From: a virus | IMG/VR virus record: IMGVR_UViG_3300033571_009404 | Location: 124,001-188,000 of that record | Reading direction: 5' to 3' (one strand) | DNA length: 64,000 nucleotides | Part shown: positions 59,647 through 64,000 of the stretch, piece by piece | How positions within the stretch are numbered: the stretch's first letter is position 1 | Layout: every line of letters starts with the position of its first letter | Notes under the pieces: generated by a model | Told to the model about the DNA's origin: nothing | What the model saw: the letters and a program-made list of their open reading frames with translations, nothing else | The model's database searches: none | Made by a program: the position numbers and the translations under genes

Positions 59647-59694
59647 AACCCTCACCACCTCCTCCCGATGTACTGGGATGGAGGTGGTGAGGTT
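59647..59694. terminator. Bidirectional terminator before the tail tube gene
   Basis: A 12-bp perfect stem (59651-59662 with 59680-59691) with inner TCCC/GGGA pairing and a one-base bulge separates convergent genes ending at 59646 (+) and 59718 (-), with T or A runs on each side. Confidence 0.8.
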
Positions 59695-59717
59695 TGCCAA
59701 GGTATTTCTTTTTTGGA

Positions 59718-60584
59718 TTAGACCGGCAGAGCGGACGAACCCAGAGCTTCCACACCTTCCTTGTACGAACGGGAAGTGCGTGCGACGTCTGCCGAGATCT
59801 GTTGGACGAAGGCAGGACGTTGGTACGGGTTGGCAGCCGACAGGTTGATGCCCGAGAGCATCTCTTGTGCGAATGCATCCACACCAGCGCCGACTTGAGC
59901 AATACCGGTGAATTCCACATCGTGGCTCACGGTTTCCATTGCTTGGGTCAGGTCGCGGTGGCCAGTGATCTGACCAGACGACTTGGGCATCATGTTGGTG
60001 ATGAGCCAGGCTTTGACGACCTTGGTATGGGTCGGGTCCGGTTCCATGAACAGCATGGTCGCCGAGTAACGGTCGGCCAGCATGTCGGTCGGAGCAGAAC
60101 CAGTCAGGGTTGCGATTTCTGCAACCTTGGTTTCCGGATCCATCATCAGCATGCGAATCCAGCCCGACAGGAAGCGAGCAACCGGCATGCCGTACTTTTC
60201 CGACCAGCGGAACGATACGTTGGAGCGGTCACGCTTCACGTCGATGAAGTCTTCGTGTTGTTCACCAGCACCACCAACGGCGGTCTGAGCGAAGTCCACT
60301 TGCAGAGTCTGGTTCAGGCCATCAATAGCCATGGCGTGGAGTTCAACCAGCGAACGCAGCGTACCAACCCAGTACTCAGGGTTGTTGAGTAGCTGGAAGC
60401 CGCTCGGTGCCTCAACTAACATGCAGATGAGGTTACGGCGAACGTACGACTGGTTGTTAATCCACTCAGTCAGGTTGGTACTGTAGCCCATCTGACCACC
60501 CAGCTGGAGATTCACCATGGGGGCATGAACGGACGACGAGTACGCCTGACCCGTGAGCAGGGTATCAGCGAGACGAGTAGGCAT
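59718..60584 (-). CDS. Tail tube protein
   Basis: The 288-residue protein lies 11 bases downstream of the sheath gene in the same direction, the usual tube position. The first 230 residues are beta-rich with the blocks FMEPDPTHTKVVKAW and GHRDLT; the last part is Ala/Ser/Gln-rich. Codons are strongly biased, as expected for a highly expressed virion protein. phiKZ-type tube proteins form the inner channel through which DNA and injected proteins pass. A shorter paralogue lies at 26258-26938. AAGGAAATTC precedes the ATG. Confidence 0.8.
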   Translation of the reverse strand: MPTRLADTLLTGQAYSSSVHAPMVNLQLGGQMGYSTNLTEWINNQSYVRRNLICMLVEAPSGFQLLNNPEYWVGTLRSLVELHAMAIDGLNQTLQVDFAQTAVGGAGEQHEDFIDVKRDRSNVSFRWSEKYGMPVARFLSGWIRMLMMDPETKVAEIATLTGSAPTDMLADRYSATMLFMEPDPTHTKVVKAWLITNMMPKSSGQITGHRDLTQAMETVSHDVEFTGIAQVGAGVDAFAQEMLSGINLSAANPYQRPAFVQQISADVARTSRSYKEGVEALGSSALPV

Positions 60585-60595
60585 GTTGAATTTCC

Positions 60596-62698
60596 TTAAG
60601 CAGCGGCTTGATAATCATCGAGGCGGAAAGCTTCGACGTACAGGGTTTCGATGGTCTTCATGTTCGGACCGTAGACCTTGATGCGCAGCGTCCAGCTGTA
60701 GCCACGATCCTTGTCACCCTGGGTGAAGTAGCAATCCGGCACGACGATGATCACGTCATCGAACTTGCCTTCGCACTGCTCAGTGACGAACTTGTTGACA
60801 CGTTCGATCAGTTGATCGTTGTTCAGCTTAACCGAACCCGAGAAGGTGCGGTGAGCCAGTTCGCCGATCTTCATGACTTCGCAGATCGCGTGAGCGATCA
60901 GTTCAGACTTCAGGATCGAAGTGTCGTCACTGTAGACGGTTTGCAGGGCCGGGAAGTAGAAAGTACGACGATCCGACGGTTCCACCCAGTTCAGACCAAC
61001 ATCCCACTCAGTGTTACGAGTGGTACCCGGTGCATTGGGTACGTTGATGTTCTTGAACAGCGTGACCTTGTTGTTCGGGTCGATATCGTAGATCTGACCA
61101 TTGGTCCACTTACCGTTGGACGCACCCATGTACTTGGCACGCTTCACAGCGATTTCAATCACCAGCGGCAGTTCCTTGGTCCAGGTGTTATCCACCAGAG
61201 TACCCGAACGACCGATGATGGACGCACGGACAGCAGGAGTACCGAAGTATTCCGAATCCGGATAGTTACGCACACGAGCCAGCAGAGACTGGGCGATCGA
61301 TTCTTCTTGCGACAGGTTCAGTACCGGACCAGTGGAGTCATGGCAAGCCAGCGTCAGGAAGGTATCCTTACGGGCAGCAATGAAGCTGATCATGTCATAC
61401 TTGGTAGCCATCGGGAAGCCGGTATCGTACATATCGGAAACCGGATACAGCGCCAGGTTCTGATAATCGTGAGCCGGATCAGCCCAATTGATCACGTCGG
61501 CCGACACCAGAGCAGCGAAGTTATCGTCGCTCATGTCGCCATCCGAACCACCTTGAGCGTACAGGTTCATGCTTTCGCTGAACTTGAACTCTTCATCAGT
61601 AGTTACCTTGATCTGGTAGGTGTGATACGGCGAGTTCTGCGAAGACACGCCACCATACAGGTTGAAGCGATAGGCTTGGTCGGTGTCGCCTGCGACTAAG
61701 TCGGAATAGGCATCGACGTACGGCAGTTCAGCAGCCACGAACAGATCCAGCAGCGTCTTGATGTTGGCATCGTAAGTATGGAACTTACCGAAGTCACCAT
61801 AGACCGGAGGATTGGTCGAGGAAGGATCGATCGACTGGTAAGCGGCCGGGAATACGTCACCCACGTATTGCTGAGCATCCAGATACGGGTTGATGTAGTC
61901 AGGCTTCAGTACGAAGTCAACGGACTGTTCTGCGTTGATGTTGGAAACGAGCTTAGGCGTTGCCATGTCAGTGCTACGCGAGGTAACAGCAATACGGAAC
62001 GGATAGACTTTTTCCTTGGTCAGCAGACGACCATCGATCGGGGTGTTCGACAGCAGCGTCGGAGCGTAGATACGCAGTGCGCTGTTGTTACCCCAGTCAC
62101 CGAAGGACGAGATCTCAGCGTCGTGCAGCGGGTAACGCTTGGACTGAGTACCTGCGGTGGTGTCAACTTGATCACCGTCGATAATGGCGCCCTGACCGAA
62201 GGTCGAGTTACCATCTTCATCGAGGGGGATTTCCACGCCGATGAACTTGACCGAGTAACCAGCCACAGTCGGAGTGGCGGTCGATTTGACCGGATCACCG
62301 TTGACGTCTTTCTTGATCGAGCCGTCAGAATTGCGCTCGTAGTTGTCCAGGGTAGTAGCCAGGACGTCAGCGTAGATACGCACCGTTGCCGTCTTGGCAT
62401 CAGCAGGTTTCAGACGCTTAATGAAGTGCGTGTTGGCTGCAGCCGAAAGCTTGTTGGACAGCACCGTTTGGTGAGTCGCCCACTTTTGGCGCAGGTCAAA
62501 CGAGTCGGATCCATAGACCAGATCGCGGGAGTTACCGACGACCGGGCTTGCAATTTCAGGACCTTTCTTCGTGAAGAGATAAACGAAAGGGAAGTGCTGC
62601 GGACGCACTTCTGGCTCGTAGGCCGGAGTCACGGTACTGCTATCTTTGGTACCCAGATTCCGTACCATCGGTGCCGCGTTGATAAATGGAGACGACAT
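60596..62698 (-). CDS. Contractile tail sheath protein (phiKZ gp29-like)
   Basis: The 700-residue protein begins with SSPFINAAPMVRNLG and has the length and beta-rich, Asp/Thr/Tyr-rich make-up of phiKZ-type sheaths. A long variable middle (about 200-450) and a better ordered C-terminal region (about 540-690), ending in LRIKVYGPNMKTI, fit sheath proteins, where the C-terminal part contacts the tube. Codons are biased to the frequent ones. It is first in its unit, with CAGGATACAG before the ATG, and the tube gene follows. Confidence 0.85.
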   Translation of the reverse strand: MSSPFINAAPMVRNLGTKDSSTVTPAYEPEVRPQHFPFVYLFTKKGPEIASPVVGNSRDLVYGSDSFDLRQKWATHQTVLSNKLSAAANTHFIKRLKPADAKTATVRIYADVLATTLDNYERNSDGSIKKDVNGDPVKSTATPTVAGYSVKFIGVEIPLDEDGNSTFGQGAIIDGDQVDTTAGTQSKRYPLHDAEISSFGDWGNNSALRIYAPTLLSNTPIDGRLLTKEKVYPFRIAVTSRSTDMATPKLVSNINAEQSVDFVLKPDYINPYLDAQQYVGDVFPAAYQSIDPSSTNPPVYGDFGKFHTYDANIKTLLDLFVAAELPYVDAYSDLVAGDTDQAYRFNLYGGVSSQNSPYHTYQIKVTTDEEFKFSESMNLYAQGGSDGDMSDDNFAALVSADVINWADPAHDYQNLALYPVSDMYDTGFPMATKYDMISFIAARKDTFLTLACHDSTGPVLNLSQEESIAQSLLARVRNYPDSEYFGTPAVRASIIGRSGTLVDNTWTKELPLVIEIAVKRAKYMGASNGKWTNGQIYDIDPNNKVTLFKNINVPNAPGTTRNTEWDVGLNWVEPSDRRTFYFPALQTVYSDDTSILKSELIAHAICEVMKIGELAHRTFSGSVKLNNDQLIERVNKFVTEQCEGKFDDVIIVVPDCYFTQGDKDRGYSWTLRIKVYGPNMKTIETLYVEAFRLDDYQAAA

Positions 62699-62874
62699 AT
62701 CTGTATCCTGACGATGAATGGTATGGTTTCAGAACGATGCCTTGCATCATATTAATTCTAAAATTACTACGGTGCACGAATCATTTGATGATCGTTAATA
62801 ATAGGAATTGGTCCTACTATAGAACATAGAATGACCCTTATATCCTACCGTAGTAATCTCAATTAGGACTTGCC
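62699..62874. promoter_or_regulatory. Divergent intergenic region with an 11-bp inverted repeat
   Basis: The 176 AT-rich bases separate the sheath gene (-) and the gene at 62875 (+). A perfect inverted repeat ATTACTACGGT (62763-62773) / ACCGTAGTAAT (62847-62857) brackets the middle, so similar sites face both genes. A TATAGA with a weak TTAATA 17 bases upstream lies on the plus strand near 62793-62821. Late promoters are expected here. Confidence 0.5.
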
Positions 62875-63804
62875 ATGTCGATTTTCAAAACTGCGTATGA
62901 CACCACTGCCTGCAAAGACATGCAGATTGAAAAGATCCGTAATGGGATCTTGGAAGCTAAAGCACAGTACGAGCTGTATGACGGTGAACTGCCAAACACT
63001 TACCTCGTGAAGAAGAACCGCAATGCGATTGCGACGCTCCCATCTTTCGCACATCCCATGGCGGTACACTTCCGTGGTGATGACAAGGACAGCCTCGTCG
63101 CAGACATTCGGGATCTGGTACGACAGGATCCCCAGACTGCTGACTATAAAATAGTTGAGTCTTCGGACCACACTCTGGCTCTGGCACGCTTGGCATTGAA
63201 TGCCATCTGGTTAACTGAGACGGGCGTTTACGCTTTACGCGACATGCCGATTCTGGCTACTCAGGTGTATGCAGCCTGGGTTTCGCAAACCGTGGGTAAC
63301 CGTCTGGGCTTAGATCCCGGTGAACGTCTGAAGATGGCGATGTACGCTGCTTACTTCTACTCGACGCTGTTTATCGAGAAGAACAAGGAGATGACTTCGC
63401 GTGATACTCTGAAGTTCACCAACGCTTTAACCCAAGCCACCAAATGCTCGTCCAACGATGCCATGGCATTCATCGATGAAGTATCGCAACACCAGATCAA
63501 TAACCTGCATGACTTCTGCCGGATGGCTGAACCCATTGTAGGTACTGTTCGTCTGCGTGAAATGAATGCAGGCTGGTTGATCTCAGTGGTCGGTGGTACC
63601 TGGTGGGGCGCTAATGCTCGTGAACTGACTGCAGTGGCATTGGAACATCCGCCGACTTGGGTGGCTCTGTTGATGATGGCAGTTGGTGCGAAGAAGTACA
63701 AGAACGCCCTGCTGTCGAAGATCGCTGAAGTCTGGGCAAAGGGTCAGTCTGGTACCAACTATATCCATAGCGTGCAGTCCCTGACCAAGACCAGCATCTC
63801 TTAA
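62875..63804 (+). CDS. Hypothetical helical protein next to the sheath
   Basis: The 309-residue protein has ATTAGGACTTGCC before its ATG. It is helical, rich in Ala, Leu and Met, with hydrophobic runs (ALARLALNAIWL, WVALLMMAVGA) that look buried rather than membrane-spanning. No enzymatic motif is seen. It lies beside the sheath-tube pair and before another gene in the same direction, so a tail or neck role is possible. Confidence 0.5.
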   Translation: MSIFKTAYDTTACKDMQIEKIRNGILEAKAQYELYDGELPNTYLVKKNRNAIATLPSFAHPMAVHFRGDDKDSLVADIRDLVRQDPQTADYKIVESSDHTLALARLALNAIWLTETGVYALRDMPILATQVYAAWVSQTVGNRLGLDPGERLKMAMYAAYFYSTLFIEKNKEMTSRDTLKFTNALTQATKCSSNDAMAFIDEVSQHQINNLHDFCRMAEPIVGTVRLREMNAGWLISVVGGTWWGANARELTAVALEHPPTWVALLMMAVGAKKYKNALLSKIAEVWAKGQSGTNYIHSVQSLTKTSIS

Positions 63805-63821
63805 TTGAATTAGGAACGTTC

Positions 63822-64000
63822 ATGACTACCTACAACTATCTGGAAGATCATGCTCGTAAAAACGTCTGGGTCGATCCAGCTGAAGATAAACAGGCCATCG
63901 TTAAGCCTTACAAGTTGACTGGTTATCGTGGTGTCTTGAACTCCCTTAAGATTCAATGGACCACGGTTTCCATGCCGACTAAGGGCGAGCGTTACCATGT
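63822..64000 (+). CDS. Partial gene at the window end, function unknown
   Basis: An ATG at 63822, with TTAGGAACG upstream, opens a frame that runs to the window edge without a stop (59 full codons). It begins MTTYNYLEDHARKNVW and is alpha/beta with aromatics. It follows the gene at 62875 by 17 bases. The gene is cut, so length and role cannot be judged; similar company suggests a virion protein. Confidence 0.6.
   Translation, partial: MTTYNYLEDHARKNVWVDPAEDKQAIVKPYKLTGYRGVLNSLKIQWTTVSMPTKGERYH

Noticed and set aside
60608-62755. Two long plus-strand ORFs opposite the tail sheath gene
   Set aside because: They are antisense shadows of the sheath gene, which has clear family features, a ribosome site and the tube gene downstream.
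1-64000. tRNA genes, CRISPR arrays, insertion sequences, homing endonucleases
   Set aside because: No cloverleaf-sized gene-free gap, regularly spaced repeats, transposase or HNH/GIY-YIG motif was noticed; gene-free stretches are all under 200 bases.
1-64000. Phage nucleus shell protein and tubulin-like PhuZ
   Set aside because: No tubulin signature GGGTGSG/GGGTGTG-type loop was seen, and no protein could be recognised as the shell; they may lie outside the window.

Overview
The window is part of a lytic, phiKZ-related jumbo myovirus genome. The evidence is the set of proteins together. There are fragments of a multisubunit RNA polymerase beside a ~2100-residue tape-measure protein that carries a lysozyme-like domain. 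There is a T4/phiKZ-type prohead protease, a 700-residue contractile tail sheath with its tube protein, a UvsX-type recombinase whose P-loop reads FKS, and SbcC/Rad50-like, RuvC-like and RNase H proteins. No integrase, ribosomal gene, tRNA, insertion sequence or CRISPR array was seen. Coding is very dense, with many ATGA overlaps and Shine-Dalgarno-type ribosome sites, so the host is probably a Gram-negative bacterium. The species cannot be named from the sequence alone.

Layout. 0-5.3 kb (+): a virion-like protein, a RuvC-like nuclease, a candidate i-spanin/o-spanin pair, a membrane protein and an acidic multidomain protein. 5.3-11.3 kb (-): an unknown protein and four fibre/baseplate proteins built from the same parts. 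11.4-20.7 kb: a virion-like protein (+), a baseplate-spike-like protein (-), the SbcC/Rad50-like ATPase and a large unknown protein (+), then two unknown, probably virion, proteins (-). 20.8-34.7 kb: a second membrane protein/lipoprotein pair, RNase H fused to an extra domain, the UvsX-like recombinase, a paralogue of the tail tube, and a run of small genes. That run includes DUF1653-like, MazG-like, SLOG/DUF2493-like and NADAR-like proteins and the extreme C-terminal piece of the RNA polymerase beta subunit. 34.7-43.4 kb (-): a large tail-associated protein and the tape measure. 43.5-53.1 kb (+): RNA polymerase beta' (N-terminal part), RNA polymerase beta (main part), head-type proteins and the prohead protease, in an order that from memory resembles the phiKZ gp180-to-gp175 block. 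53.2-59.6 kb (+): small genes of mostly unknown function, some with strongly biased codons. 59.7-62.7 kb (-): tail tube and sheath. 62.9-64 kb (+): one unknown gene and one cut by the window edge.

How the parts work together. The polymerase pieces are the virion (early) RNA polymerase expected of this phage group, injected with the DNA. The beta chain is split: the large chain ends just after the two active-site lysines, and its missing C-terminal region is recognisable about 15 kb upstream as a separate 222-residue gene. Sheath, tube, tube paralogue, tape measure, fibres and spike build the contractile tail. The protease matures the head. UvsX-, SbcC-, RuvC- and RNase H-like proteins serve replication and recombination. 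Strand switches are marked by strong palindromic terminators, several sharing outer GTCATA/TATGAC arms. The best candidates for less-described biology are the split polymerase subunit, the tube paralogue, the NADAR-like protein with the nearby nucleotide-linked small proteins, and the two spanin-like pairs.
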